Shown in pieces: positions 28,353 to 43,060 of a stretch of 64,000 nt of DNA; position 1 is the first letter of the stretch, and each line of letters starts with the position of its first letter. Source of the stretch: Lasioglossum baleicum. Its lineage: Eukaryota; Arthropoda; Insecta; Hymenoptera; Halictidae. The stretch spans positions 36,369 to 100,368 of the forward strand of contig NW_027469565.1 of assembly GCF_051020765.1 (NCBI RefSeq), written 5' to 3'. The notes beneath the pieces were generated by a model that saw only the letters and a list, made by a program, of their open reading frames with translations, had not been told where the DNA came from and made no database searches. The translations under genes and the position numbers were made by a program.

Positions 28353-31300
28353 TCAAAATAAAGTAATTCATTATATCTGTACCTTGCCTTCCGAGGACGT
28401 ATCCCGCTGCAGCGAGAGTTTTCACGGAAACAAATCAGTAGACATTTCAGCAGGCGGACACCTAAGTTTCACGTATGAATAGCAAAATCGAGAGTCAAGT
28501 TGTTCGAGAATGTTATCATCCTCTTTTAGAGTCGTCCTGCTATGTCAATAGCTTCACAGACATTCTTATTGACCAGGAATTCCTACAGTCCATCCGCTGT
28601 ATAGTATTGGCAATAGACACCTTAATTTGCAGTAAAAATAGTACAGTACTGAATCATACCGTTGTAAAACTTTACCTACTGGTATAGTGACAAACATTTT
28701 ACAGAAGGCATTACCTTCCGTGATGCTAATCCGCTGAATCGAGAGTATAGCTTCGTGTTCAGAGAAGCAAGTTGGTATACGATTTATGACGGGCACCTTA
28801 TTTTAATATTTGAGTTTGAGGGCAGATGGAAAAACCGTTCGAGATCGTTACCACCTTCTTTGAAAATCGAACGGCTAAGTGAATAGCTTCAACCTATCCC
28901 GAGATTCCGGGAGTCAAACTAGGTATTGCGGGAGTAAATCGGCTGAACGGTATTGGCAATAGAGACCTTAATTCACTGTTGTGCAATGTAGAGCGTCAAA
29001 CCGTAAGAGAGCATTACCAATTGGTATAAAGTCGAACGTTTTATCGAAAGCCTTACCTTCCGCGAAACAGACCAGCTTCATCTGGTGTATAAGTTCGAGT
29101 TCACGAAAAGAAGTTATTCTTCATTTCAGTGACGGGCACCTTAATTTCATTATGAATAAAATGATCGAGGTCAAGCCGCTCAGGAACGTTGCTACCTGCT
29201 GTGAGAGGCGATCGGCAGTGTGAATAGCCTCACGTTACCTGTGATTGGACGAGGCATACCAGCTATTCGGGGAAGAAATCCGCTGATCTGTATCGGCAAT
29301 TGACACGTTAATTCACGGTCCGAATTATAACGTACAGCGTCACACCGTCTGCGAATGTTATCAATTGATATAAAGTAAAACGGTTTACCGATGGCACTAA
29401 CTACCACGATCCTCACCAGCTTCATGAAAAGTATAACTTTGTGATCAGAGAAAGAAGCTAGTATTCGTTCCAGTGACGTGCTCCTTAGTTTCATGTTTGA
29501 ATTAGAAGATCGAGCTGCAAACCGTTGGATAATGTTACCACGTTCTACGAGGGACGACCGTATAATTCAATAGCTACAACTGTCCTATGATTCCGAGAGA
29601 AAAACCAGTTATACCGGGAGTAAATCCGCTGTACAGTATTGACAAGAGACACTTTAATTCACGGAATGATTATTAAATTGCAGCGACAAACCGTTATAGA
29701 ACGTTGCATATAGGTATACGGTCAAACCTATTTCCGAAGTACTTACCATCAGAGAATATATCCCGCTATATCGAGAGTATAACTTCGTGTATAGAGAAAG
29801 AAATTGCTATACACTTTAGTGACAGGCACCTCAACTACATGTATGAATTGCATGATTGAGGGTCAAACCTTTCGGTACCGTTACCACATTCCTAACAACC
29901 GTAAGGCTAAGACAATACTTTCATCTATCCCGAGATTCCGCTATTCAAACCAGGTATTCCGGGAGTAGAACCACTGTACAGTATTGGCATTATACACCCT
30001 ATTTTACAGTATAAACAGTGGTATAGTGATTGGATCCATCATAGAACGTTACCTAGTGGTTTAGGTTCAAACTTTTTACCGGATACCTTACCCTCCGAGA
30101 ACCTATCCCGCCGTAGCGACTGTCTCGAAAATGTTTGCGGAAACAAGCTAGGACACACTGTAACGGACGGACACCACATGATTGTGTGTGAATATCAGCA
30201 TCGAGAGTCAAAGCGTCTGAGAACGTTACCACCTTCATTGGGAGTTGTGTGGCGTCAACATCTTCATCTCTCCTGTGCTTAGGAGTGTCAAACCATGTTA
30301 TCCTGTAGTTAATCCGATGAATAGATTTGGAAGTAGACACCTTAATTCGGGGTATGTGTATTAACGCAGTGAGTCAAACCGTGGAAGAAATTAACCAATT
30401 CGTACAATGTGATTATTCTTACAGAATACATTTCCATAGGAGAACCTACCCCAGCGCAGCGAGTGCCTAGCTTAATATTCACGGAATCAAATTAGTAACC
30501 ATTGTAGCAGACGAACACGTCATTTTCATATATGAATAGTAAATCGAGCGTCAAACATTACGAGAACGTTACCACTACCTTTTAGAGTCGAACGGCAAAG
30601 TCTGTAGCTTCACCTATCCTGTGACTACGAAAATCAAGCCGGGTATTCCGGGAGTAAATGCGCTGAATATTATCGGCCAGAGACACGTTAATTCTCGGTT
30701 TGAATACAAGTGTAGAGCGTCAAAACGATTTAGAACATTACCAATTTCTGTAATGTCAAACATTTACCGATGGCGTTCACTTCCGCGAATCACACCGGCT
30801 TCAACAAGAATATAACTCCGTGTTCAGAGAAGGGACTTATTCTTCATTTGAGTCACGAGCACCTCATCGTCATGTATGAATTAGAAGATCGAGGGTGAAA
30901 CCGCTAGAGAACGTTCCTACCCTCTTTGAGTGACGAACGGATAAGTCAATAGATCCTTCTACCTGTGATTCCGTGAGTAGAAGAAGCATATCCTCGAGAA
31001 AAGTCGCTAAATACTATTGCAAATGCACACGTTAATTCATGGTATGAAGTTAAGGTAGAGAGTCAAGCCGTAGGATAACATTAACAATTGGCATGCTGTA
31101 GCGATTCTCTTGCGTAGTTTTCACAGGAACTGATGAGTAGACATTTTAGCAGGCGGACACATTACTTTCATGTACGACTAGAAAAATCGATAGTCAAACC
31201 GGTCGAGAACGATTCCACCATCCTTGAGGGTCCAAGTGCTGCGTCAACAGCTGCACCTATATTTATGATTCTGAGCGTCCGCTGAACATTATTGGCAATA

Positions 31301-33213
31301 GACACATTAATTCACGGTTTGAAAGATGAAGCAGAGCGTCAATCCACTTGAGGACCATTCCAATTGCTATAAAGTCAAACGTGATTACCAATGACGCAGA
31401 ATATAACGAGAATATAACTTCATGTTCAAAGAAAGATATTAGTATTCATTTCTGTGACGGGCCTCTTAACGTCATGTATGAATTAGAAGATCGAGGGTCA
31501 AACCGTACGAGAACATTAGCACCTTCTGTGAGGGACGGACGACAAAGTCAATAACTTCACCTATGCATTGATTCCAAGAGTCAACCCAGGTATTCCTGTA
31601 GGATATCCGCTGGAGAGTACTGGCAATTGTCACCTTAATTCACGGTTCTAATATTAAAGGAGAGTTGCAAACCGTTGTAGACACTACCTATTCGCGAAGA
31701 GTCAAAATTTGTTCGAAGGCCTTACATTACCAGAAGACCAACTCTATGTAGGAGGTGCCTTGCTTAGTGTCCATGGAAACATATAAGTAGACATCTTAGT
31801 GACGGGCACCATTATTTCATTTATGATATTATATGATCCAGGATCAAACCGATCAAGAACGTTGGCACCATTTTTGGGTGTCGAACAGCCATGTCTATAG
31901 CGTCATCTATCCTGTGATTCCGAGCGTCAATCCAGGCATTCCAGGAGAACATTCGCTGAAAGGTATTGGCAATAGACAAATTAATTCACGGTTTGATTAT
32001 AAATGTAACACGTCAAATCATTATATAACGTTACCCATTCGTATAGGGATAAACATTTTATGTCAGGCCTATCATTCCGAGAAGCACAACCCGCTCTAGG
32101 GAGTGCACAGCTTATTACTCATGGAATCAAATTAGCAGACATCTTGGCAGACGGACAACTGATTTTCATGTACGTGTAGCGAAGTGGCGAGAATAGAACA
32201 TTTGGAGCACGATCCCATCTGCTTTGAGAGCCCAACTGCTCAGACAACAGCTGCACTTTTTTGTGATTCCGAGGGACAGACCAGGTATTCCTGGATTCAA
32301 TACGCTGAACACTATTTTTAATGTAATCCGATGATCTCGGTTTGCATATTAATGTAGAGCACCAATCCGTTTGATAATATTACCAATTGGTATAAAGTTA
32401 GACATTTTATGGAATGTCATACCCTCCGAAAGCATAATACCCACTATCGAGAGTAACACATGCCGTTCAGAGGTAGAAATTATTATACATTTTATCAGGC
32501 GGACAAGCAGTTTTCATGTAAGAATAACAGAATCGAGTGTCCATCAATTCGAGAATGTTATAACATTCTTTGTCATTCGAACGGCTATGTCATTATCTTC
32601 ATACATCCTGTGATTCCGAAAGTTTATCCAGATATTCCGCGAGTAAATGCGCTGTACAGTATTGATAAAAAATACCATAATTCACGGATTGAATATTAAA
32701 ATGGAGCGTCACAACCGTATGAGATAATAACAACTGCTATAAATTCAAACGTTTTACCGAATGCCTTTGTGACCGAGATGCTAACTCGCCATATCGAGAG
32801 TATAGCTTGGAGTATAGGGAAACACATTAGTATACAACTTAGTCACGTCACCTTAAATTCACGTATGAATTTGAAGTTCGATGGTGAAACCGTTCGAGTC
32901 CGTCACGGCCGTCTATGAGATTGGATCTACTTAGTCAGTTGATACAGATGCCCTGTGATTCCGAGAGTCAAACCGTGTATTCCAGGAGAAAATCCGCTGA
33001 TCGGTATTACCAATAGACACCTTAATTCACGGTATGAATAAGAACGTACGTTCAAATAAGAACGTAAAACCGTTTGAGAACATTGCCAATTAGCATAAGG
33101 ACTCTCTATTTATCTGATACTTTACCTTCAGAGAACATAGTCCGCTGTATCGATGGTATAACTTCGTGTTCCGAAATACAAATTAGTAGACATTATAGTG
33201 GCGGGCTCCATAA
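28353..33213 (-). repeat. Sat1 satellite array, block 10 (about 14 monomers, inverted)
   Basis: An inverted run with A-type and reversed B-type monomers (near 28390, 30110, 30450, 31110, 31760, 32100). Two monomers have internal deletions: around 31105, where caattggc jumps to atgctgtagcg, and around 31270, where the gagagtcaaaccagg region is missing. The block ends at gcgggctccataa, after which + half-A sequence begins out of phase. Confidence 0.91.
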
Positions 33214-36200
33214 CACTTCAGGATAGAGTTTGACTCTATAGCATTAGGTTCTACAACGGTATGACCGTCTGCTTCATTTTTGTCATTTATTGGCCGGAAC
33301 CGCAGGATGCGTGAAGCATTTAACTTAGCCGTTCGACTCACAAAGAAAGTGAATACGTTCTCGGGCAGATTGTCTTCTGATTTTGTAATTCATACATGAA
33401 GCTATGGTAATATTGAAATGGATACATATGTGTTTCTCTGGACACGAAGTTATACTATCGATACGGCGGGATAGCTTCACGGAAGGGAAGGCTTTCGGTA
33501 ACAGGTTTGACACTATGGGAGTAGGTAATGTTCTTCACCGGTTTGACGATCAGCTTGACAATTCATACCTTGTGTTAAGATGTCCGCTGCCAGTACTATA
33601 CAGTGGATTGTCTTCCTGAATACCTTGTTTTGACCCTTGGAATAACCGGGTAGGTGCAGCTGTTGGTCAAGAGGTATGGTTCTCGAAGCAGGTGGGAACG
33701 TTGTAGGACGATTTGAGGGTCCCTATTCTAATTTGTGCATGAAATTAAGGTGTACATCACTAAAATGCGTACTAATTTGTTTCCTTGGACACGACATTAT
33801 TATCTCCACACAGTGAGATGTGTTGTCAGAAGGTAAGGCCTTCGGTAAAAAGAGTGTCTGTATACCAATTGATAATGATCTCCGACAGATTGACTCTCTA
33901 CGTTAATGTTCATACCGTGAATTATGATGTCAATTGCCTATATAATTTAGCCGATATATTCCCGCAATGACTGGTATGAATCTCGTCATCACAGGATAGG
34001 TGAAGCTATCGACGCAGCTGCGCCACTCTCATAGAAGGTGGTAACGATCTCGAAGGGTTTGACACTCTATCACCTAATTCTTGGACGAATTTGAGGTGCC
34101 GTCACTAAACTGTATAATATTGTGTTTCCCTAATCACGTAGGTATACTCTCGATACAGCGGGTTAGCTTCTCGGACGAATGGCATTCGGTAAAACGATGG
34201 ACCCTATATCAATTGGTAACGTTCTCATTCGGTTTGACGCTTTTCTGTTATAGTCAATCCGCGAAATAAGGTGTCCATTGCCAAAATTCTTCAGCGAACT
34301 TTATCTTGGAATACCAAGTTTGACTCTCGGAATCGCAGGATAGGTGAAGCCATTGACTTAGCAGTTTGTCGCTCACAGAAGGTGGCAACGTTCCTGAACG
34401 GTATGACTCTCGATCTCCTATGTCATTCGTGAAACTAAGCTGCCCGGCACTCAAATTTATACTACTTTGTATCTCTTAACACGAAGTCAAACTCTCGATA
34501 CAGCGGGTTAGCTCCTCGGAAGATTAGGCCTTCGCTATAAACTTTGACTCTATATCAATGCGTTACGTCCTGCAAAGGTTTGACTCTGAACATTAATATT
34601 TATTCCATGAAATAGGGTGTACGATGCCAATACTGTACAGCGGATGTACACCTGGAATTCTAGTCTCGTTCGGTTTGACGTCCGATCTTCTAATTCATAC
34701 ATGAAATTAAGGTGCCCGTCAATAATATGTCTATTTATATTTATGCATGAACACGAAGCAGAGCGCCCCGTACAGAGGGTTGGTTTCTTCTGATGGTAGG
34801 TCCTTCGGTATAACCTTTGGCTCTATGCGAATAGGTACCGTTATACAATGTTTTGACTCCGAACTTTAATATTCATACTGTGAATTGAGGTGCCGTATGC
34901 TAATACTGTACCGCGGAATTACACCCGGAATACCTGGATTGTCTTTCGGAATCTCAGGATTGGTGAAGCTAGTGACTTAGCCGTTCGTCTTTCACAGAAG
35001 GTCGCAAGCTTATCGTGCGGTTTGACACTCGATCATTTAATTCGTACATGAAGTTAATGTGCCCGTCGCTGAAATGAATACTAATTATTTTCAGTGAACC
35101 TGATCTTATTCTCTCGATGAAGCCGGTGTAGTTCGCAGAAGATATGGCCTCTCGATCGGTTTCTCCCTCTACATTAACATTCAAGCCGTGAATTATGGTG
35201 TCTACTACAATGCTGTTCAGCCTATTCACTCCCTGAGTAGTTGGCATGTGTCTCGAAATCACAAGTGGGAGGAAGCTATTGACTTAGCTGTGCATCGCGC
35301 AAAAAAGGTGGTAACGCTCTCCAACGGTTTGACTCTCGATCCTCATACTCATACATGAAATTAAGGTGCCCGTCACTAAAGCGTATTGTAATCTGTTCCT
35401 CTGAAAACGATGTTATACTCTTGATTTAATGCGTTCGGCTTTTGGAGGGTAAGGGATTCAGTAAAACGTTTAAATTTATTCCAATTGGCAACGTTCGCAA
35501 ACGGATTGACTCTGTACCTTAATATTACACCATGAAATAGGGTGTCTATAGCCAATTCTGTTCAGCGGATTTACTTCAGGAATACATGTCTTGTCTCTTG
35601 GAATCTTGGAATAGGTGAAGCTATTGACTTAGCCGTCCTTCTCTCAATGAATGTCCTAACGTTCTCGAAGGGTCTGACACTCCATCTTCTAATTCATATA
35701 TCAAAATAAGGTACGCCTCTCCTATAATGTCTACATATTCGCTCCTGTAATCCCAAAACAAGACAATCCCTACGGCGGCATGCGTTCTCCGAATGTAAGG
35801 TATAGGTTAAAAAGAATGACTTTCCACCAATTGGGTATGTCCTCCGACGGTTTGACTCTCAACCATAATATTCATGCTATGAATTACGGTATCTATTGCC
35901 GAATTTGTTTATCGTATTTATGCCTAAAATGCGTGGTTTGACTCTCGCAATCAATAGGAGAAGCTATTGTCTTAGATGTGGAGCTTTCAAAGAAGGTGGA
36001 ATCGTTCTGCAACGGTTTCACTATCGATCTTGCTACACATATTTGAAACAGAGCTGTTCGTGTACTAAAAATCTAATGATTGGTTTCACTGGCACTAAGT
36101 ATGAAACTCGATACAGCGGGTTAGGTTCCAGGAAGGTAAGGTATTCGTTAAATAGTATGACTTTTAAAAAATAGGTTATGTTCTACAACGAATTGACTGT

Positions 36201-39200
36201 CAAATTTAATATTGAAACCGTGAATTAACGTGTCTAATACAAATACTGTTAAGCGGATTTACGCCTGGAATGCCAGGATTGACTCTCGGAATCACATCTC
36301 TAGGTGATGTTATTGACTCAGCCGTTCGACTCTCAATGAAGGTGGTAATGACCTCGTACGGTTAGACGCTCGATCTTCTAATTCATATGGCATAGTAAGG
36401 TATTCCTCTGGAATGATTTCTACTAACTTGGTTCCGTGAGCAGAAATCATGACACTCGCTATGGCGTGATATGTTCTAGGAGGGTATCGTATTCAGTAAA
36501 AAGAAAGACTCTATACCAATTGAAAATGTTCTCCGGCAGATTGGACTTCTACTTTAATATTCATACCCTGAATGAAGGTGTCTATTTCCAATTCTGCAGA
36601 GCGGATTCACTCCCGGAAAAACTGATTTGGCTATCTGAATCACAGGGTAGGTGAAGTTATAGACATGACCTTTCGACTCTCGAAAATGGTAGTATCCTGG
36701 ATGGAGTGGTGTGACCGATGGTCTTCAAATACATACAACAATCTAAGCTTCCCGTCCCTCATGTGTATTCCAATATGTTTCTCTGGCCAGACAGTTATAC
36801 GCCCGATACAGCGGGTTAGCCTCTCGGTAGATATGGCAGCCGATAGAAAGTTAGACTCGATACCAAAAAGTAACGTTCTACTACGGTTTGACTCTGTTGT
36901 TTAATATTTATACCATGCAATAAGGTGTATAATGCCAATAGAGTACAGCAGACTTTCTCCTTCAATGCCGGGTTTGACCCAAGGTATCACGGGATATGTG
37001 AAGCCATTGACATATACGTTCGACTCTCAAAGAGCGCGGTAACATCCTCCAACGATTTGAATGTGGATATTCTTATTCATACATGAAATTAAGGTGCCCG
37101 TCACTAAAATCTATGCTCACATGCTTCTATGAACACGAAGTTGTACTCTCGATACAGCGGGTCAGATTCACGGAATGTAAGGTCTTCGGCAAAATGTTTG
37201 GCACTGTACGAATATGTGAAGCTACAAAATGGTTTGATGCGCTGCTTTAATATTCATACTGTGAAATAAGCTCTCTATTGCCAATACTGGTCAGCGGAAT
37301 AGTTCCGCAATACCTCGCTTTTTCACTCGAAATCACAAGAAAGGTGAAGCTATTGACTTAACCGTTCGACTCTCAAATAAGGTGGTAATGTTCTCGAACG
37401 CTTTGACCCTAGATCTAGTACGTCATACATGAAATTAAGGTGCCATCTCTAAATTGAATACCAGTGTGTACCAGTGAACGCCCTCCAGAGCGGATCCATT
37501 TTCCTTAGGGTAAGGAATTCTGTATGTGATTAAGCCTATAGGAATAGTTAATGCTCCACAACGGCCTGACTGCCTGCTTTAATATTCAAACCGTGAATAA
37601 GAGTGTTTGACACCAATACTGTTCAGCGGCTTTTCTCTCGGAATAGCTGGTGTAACTCTGGGAATCGCAGGAAGGGTGAAGCTATTCGCACAGCCATTCG
37701 TCTATCACGAGAAATGGCAACATTCTTGGGCAGTTTGACCTTCGATGCTCTAATTCAAACATAAAAGTAAGGTGCCCGGCACTGAAATTAATACAAATTT
37801 CTTTCTCTTTACACGAATTTATACTCTCGATACAGCGGGTAATTTATTCGGGGGGTGTGGCCTTCGGTAAAGTATTTGACTGTATAGCAATTGGAAACGT
37901 CCTCATAACGGCTTGAGGCCCTACGTAAATATGCAAGCCGTGAATTAATGTGTCTACTGCCAATTCTGTTCAACGGTTTTACTCCCGGAGTACCAGGAAT
38001 GACTCTCGGAATCACAGCTGTCGGTGAAGTTGTTGACTAAGCTATTCTACTCTAATGACGGTGGTAACGATATCAAACGGTTTGACACTCGATCATCTAA
38101 TTCGTTCATGAAACTAAGGTGTCCGTCTGCTAAAATATCTACTAATTTGCGTCTCTGCGCACGAAGTTACGATACAGCAGGGTATGTTCTCGGAAGGAAA
38201 GGTATCAGGCAACGAGTATAGGCGTTATGCTAATTATTATCAGCCTCAAACGGTATGACGCTCTACTTCAATATACAAACTGCGAATTAATGTGTCCATT
38301 GCCATTACTGCACAGAGGATTTACTCCTGACATACCTGGTGTGACTCTCGGATTGACAGGATACGTGATGCAATTTCCTTAGGTGAGCGATTCCCAAAGG
38401 AAGTGGCAACGTTCCTGGTCGCTTTGCCTCTCGATCTTCTCATTCATATGTGAAAATAAGATGTACATCTGCTATAATGTCTACTAATTTGCCCGGGTGA
38501 ACACTAAGCAAGCCAATCGCGACAGAGGGATGGATTCTCGGAAAAACGGATTCCTTCTGTAAAAAGATTGACTTTGTAAGAATTTCTATTGTCCTTCCAC
38601 GGCTCCACTCTCTACTTTCTTATTTATACCGTGCATTAAGCGTCCTTCGCCAATGATCTCAATCGCACTAACTCGCAGAGTACCCGGGTTGACTATCGGC
38701 ATCACAAGATAGGTGATGATATTGGCTTAGCCGTGCGACCCTAAACGACGGTGGTAACGTTCTCGATTGGTTTGGATCTGAATTTTGTAATTCATTCATG
38801 AAATTACGGTGCCCGACACGAAAATGTTTAATAATTTGTTTTTCTGGACACAAAGACATACTCTCGAGGCGGCGGGTTTGTTTCTCGGGCGGTCATGCTT
38901 TCAGTCAGACGTGTGACATAGCAATTGTTAACGTTATCAAACGGATCAGCGCTCTACTTTAACGTTCAAATCGTGAGTCAATGTGTCTATTGCCAACAGT
39001 GTTCTGTTGCTCCACTCCAGAAATGCCAGGATTTACTCTCCGAATCACATGATAGGTGAAGCAATTGACATAGCCGTTCGACTCTAGAAAAAGGTGGTAT
39101 CGTTCCGAACGGTTTTACTCTCGATTTTCATATTTATTCAAGAAAATGTGGTGCACGCCTGTGCATACGTCGGCTAATTTGTGTCCTGGAGCAATAAGCA

Positions 39201-39491
39201 CGGCACTCGGTACCGCGCGTTAGGCGCTCGGAAGGTATGGTATTCGACAGAAACAATGACTTTATACCAATTGGTAACGTTCACAAACGGTTAGACGCTA
39301 TGTTTGAATACTCAAGCCGCGAAATACGGCGTCTCTTGCCCATACTCTCCATTGGATTGACTCCCGTCATACTTGATTTTGCTCGCGAAAGGACAGGATA
39401 GGTGAAGTTGTTTATTTACCATCTAGACTCTCAAAGACGGTGGTAACGTTCGCTAGCTGGTTTGTCGCTCGAGCTTCTGATGCATACATGG
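33214..39491 (+). repeat. Sat1 satellite array, block 11 (about 18 monomers, + orientation)
   Basis: A long regular run. A-type monomers dominate, with B-type copies near 35710, 36390, 38120, 38460 and 39160. A further variant with gcctgctttaatattcaaacc occurs near 37575. It ends at 39491, where the + sequence ttcatacatg meets reversed sequence aattcatggtttg. The two partners both contain aatt there, so the joint has a few bases of microhomology. Confidence 0.92.
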
Positions 39492-40290
39492 AATTCATGG
39501 TTTGAGCACAGAAATTGATCGCTGAATCGTTTGAGACCGTTACCAAATGCTATAAGGTCAATTGTTATAAACTTCCTTTACATAGAAGGATATTAGTATT
39601 CATTTCAGAGACGGGCACCTTAACTTCATGTCCGAATTAGAAGGTCGGGTGTCATACCGTTAGATAACGTTACCACCTTTTTTGAGGATCGCAGAGCAAA
39701 GTCAATGGCTTCACCTATCCTGTGATTCCCAGATTCAAACCACGTAATCCGGTTATAAATCCGCCGAGGATTATTGTCACAAGATACCTTACTTCGCGGT
39801 ATGAATACGAATGCAGGCCGTGAATCCGTTATGAACCGATATCCATTCATGTAGATACAAACTTTTTACGGAAATCATTACCTTCCGAGAACTTAAGCCG
39901 CCGTATCGAGAGTATAACTTCGTGCTCAGTGAAACACATTTGTATACATTTTAGGGACAGACACCTTAATTTCACGTATGAATTAGAACATCGATGTCCA
40001 AAAGATGTAGAACGGTACAACCCCCCTTGCTATTCGAACGGCTAGGTCAATAGCTTCACCTATCATGTGATTCCGAAAGTCAAACCAGATATTCCGGGAG
40101 CACATCCGCTGGATATTATTGGCAATAGACAGCTTATTGCACTGTATGAATATGAAGGTAGAGCGTCAGACGGTTATTGAGCTTCATCCTTTAGTTTAGA
40201 GTCAAACTTTTTCCCGATGGCCATACCTTCCGGGAAGACCAAACCGCTGAAGCAAGTGTCTTGCTCAGTGTTCAAGGTAGCAAATTAGCA
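39492..40290 (-). repeat. Sat1 satellite array, block 12 (about 2.3 monomers, inverted)
   Basis: A short inverted island. Its final part (gctgaagcaagtgtcttgct, then caaattagca) and the abrupt start of + sequence at acatttacta reproduce the joint seen at 13833. Confidence 0.9.
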
Positions 40291-42570
40291 ACATTTACTA
40301 CGGGAATGCATGGTTTATCTCTTCAAATATTGGAATACGGCAAGCTATGGCCGTTCGTCTCTCAAAGAAGGTGGTAACGTTCTCGAACGGTTTGATCCTC
40401 GATCTTATAAATAAGAAATGAAATTAAGGTGCCCGTCACTGAAATGTGTACTATTCTTCTGCTCAGACCACGATGTTTTACTCTCGCAATCGCTGGTTAG
40501 CTTCCCGGAAGGTACTGCCTTCGGTAAAGTGTTAGTTATTATACCAATAGGTAACTTTGCACAACTGTATGGCCCTGTACATTAATATTTATACCCGGAA
40601 GTGGGGTTTATAATGCCAATGCAGTAAAGCAGACTTACTCCAGGAATACCTGGTTTTACACACGGAATCACAGGATATTTGAAACTGATGACCTAGCTAT
40701 TCGACTCACACGGAAGATGATAACATTCGCGAATGGTTTGGCGCTCGACCTTCTTAATCATACATGAAATTAGGGTGTCCGGAACTAATATGAATACTCA
40801 TTTGTTCCTCTGAACACCTTGTTATACTCTCAATACTGTGCGTTATGCTTTCGAAAGGTGACGTCATCAATAAAACATTTGACTATATACCAATTGGAAG
40901 CATTCTCAATCGGTTTGTCGCTCTATTTTTATATTCTATCCGTGAATTATGGTTTCCATTGCCAACGCAGATCAGCGGATTTTCTTTCGGAATGCTTGTT
41001 TTTACTTTCGGAATCACAGGATAGGTGTAGCTTGTGATTCAGTAGGTCGACACTCGAAGCGGGTGATGCGTTCTCGAGCGATTTGAACCAGGACCTTCAG
41101 AGGTCGTACTTGAAATTAGGATGCCCGTCACTAAAATCCATACTAACTTGCTTCTCCGAACATGAAGTTATACACTCGATACAGAGGGATAGCTTCGCGA
41201 AGTTAAAGCCATTGTGAAATGTTTGACTCTATACCAATACCTAACGTTCAGCAGCGGTTTGAATCTGTGCCTTAATATTTATACCGTGCAATAGGATGTA
41301 TAAGGCCAATACGGTACAGCGGATCTACTCCCGGAATACCTCATTTGACTCTCCGGACCACAAGATAAGGTAAGCTATTGATTCTGCAGTTCGTCTCTCA
41401 CAGAATGTGGTAAGTATCTGGCGCGGTTTCACCCTCGATCTTCTTATTCATAATGAAATTAGCGTCCCCGTCACAAAAAGGTTGACTAATGTGTATACCT
41501 AAACACGTAGCATCTCTCGACAGGACGGGTTAGCCTCCGGATCGGTAAGCCATTGGGTACATGGTTTGAATTTATAGCAATTGGTAACGTTCTTAAACGT
41601 TTTGACGCTCTATATTAATATTCAAACCGTGAATTAAGGGATATATTGCCAATAGTCTTCAGCCGAATTGAGCCAGGAATACCTGGTTTGACTCTCGGAA
41701 TCATGGGACAGGTGAAGCTATTAACTAAATGGTTCTATTCTCAACTAAGGTGGTAAAGATCACGATCGGCTTTACCCTCGATCTTCCAATACATACATGA
41801 AGTGAAGGCCACCGACACTAAAATGTTTACTAATTTGCTTCACTGAACACGAAGTTTCATTCATGATTCAGCGGGATACGATCTATGAAGGTTAGGTATT
41901 CAGTAAATAGTTTGTCTCTATAAGAGTAGGTATCGTTCTACAACGGTATGAATATGTACATTACTATATACAGTGAATTAATGTGTCTACTGACTATACT
42001 GTACTGCCGTCAGACTCTTTCAATTCCTGGTCTGAATCTCGGCATTACATGGTAGGACAAGCTATTGACTCAGCCGTTCGACTCTCAAAGAAGGTGGCAA
42101 CGTTCTCGAATGGTTTGGCCATCGATCTTCTAATTCGTAAATAAATAATGGTGCTCGACTCTAAAATTTATACTAGCCCGAACCTCTGTACATGGTGTTG
42201 TACTCTCGATACAGCAGGTCATATTCTCGGATGGTGAGGTAAAACTGTGTGCCGTTTATCTCTCCTCGAGTGGGCAATGTTATACAACACTTTGACAGCT
42301 TTCATTGATTTTCAAACCGTGTATTCAGGTGTCCATTACCAATACTGTACAGCGCATTTACTCCCGGAATATCTAGTTTGACTTTCGGAATTGCAGGATA
42401 TGTGAAGCTATTTACGTAGTGGTTCGGCCCTATCAGAATGTGGTAACGTCCTCGAACCGTTAGACCATCGATATTCTAATTCATACATGAAATTTAAGGC
42501 GCCGACACTAAAATGGATACTAATTTCTTTTTCTGGACGCGGAATTATACTCCAGATACATCGTGTGTCG

Positions 42571-43060
42571 GAGATTTAACGTGCGGCACCTGCCACAAGG
42601 GCTCATCCACACGGCCCCCATGGGCGCACCTTCCCACACACCTACCAATTAGCCCGCCGACCGCAAGTACCATGGCGCCAACCTTGGGTCGGGCGGGACC
42701 ATTCTAAATCCCTACTGGATCTGCATGTCAGCGCCCGAGCTGATCTGACGCGCTCATCCGTGGCGGATCTAACCCGTCAGAAGACTGGGTCCCCGAACCC
42801 GCAATATGGGCTTACCACTGCCCCCTCGAGGCCAACACAAGCAACCAGCGAGGGGGGGGGGCAGCGCCCAACCGCCCCAGGGCTCGAACCGGTTCCCGAG
42901 GTACCAGTTAATGCAGGGCCATACTGGTCATACCCCTCGTATGGACACCTCACTTCCTGAATGAGGTGCTTGCTTACCTCGGCCTAGGTTCGGCCGACAC
43001 GGGCACCGTGGGTTCGTCATGCCCATACTGCAGTGGACCAGAAGGCCCACCGCAGCTCCT
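42571..43060 (+). mobile_element. GC-rich insert 1; possible relic of a non-LTR retrotransposon 3' coding end
   Basis: About 490 bp of clearly GC-rich, non-satellite sequence interrupts Sat1 in the middle of half A. On the + strand the frame that opens after the stop at 42909-42911 reads ...HFLNEVLAYLGLGSADTGT... and then a C-P-Y-C pair at 43020-43031. The pattern 'xxYLxxLGLxxxxxCPYC' resembles the region before the C-terminal Cys-rich motif of R1/Jockey-type reverse transcriptases. The expected later His and Cys are not visible and the frame is broken upstream, so at best this is a dead fragment. A 10-base G run lies near 42853. Short stems occur at 42980-42996, 42998-43010 and 43050-43064; they may only reflect base composition. 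The Sat1 subtype differs on the two sides (A-like left, B-like right). The limits are uncertain by about 15 bp. Confidence 0.4.
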
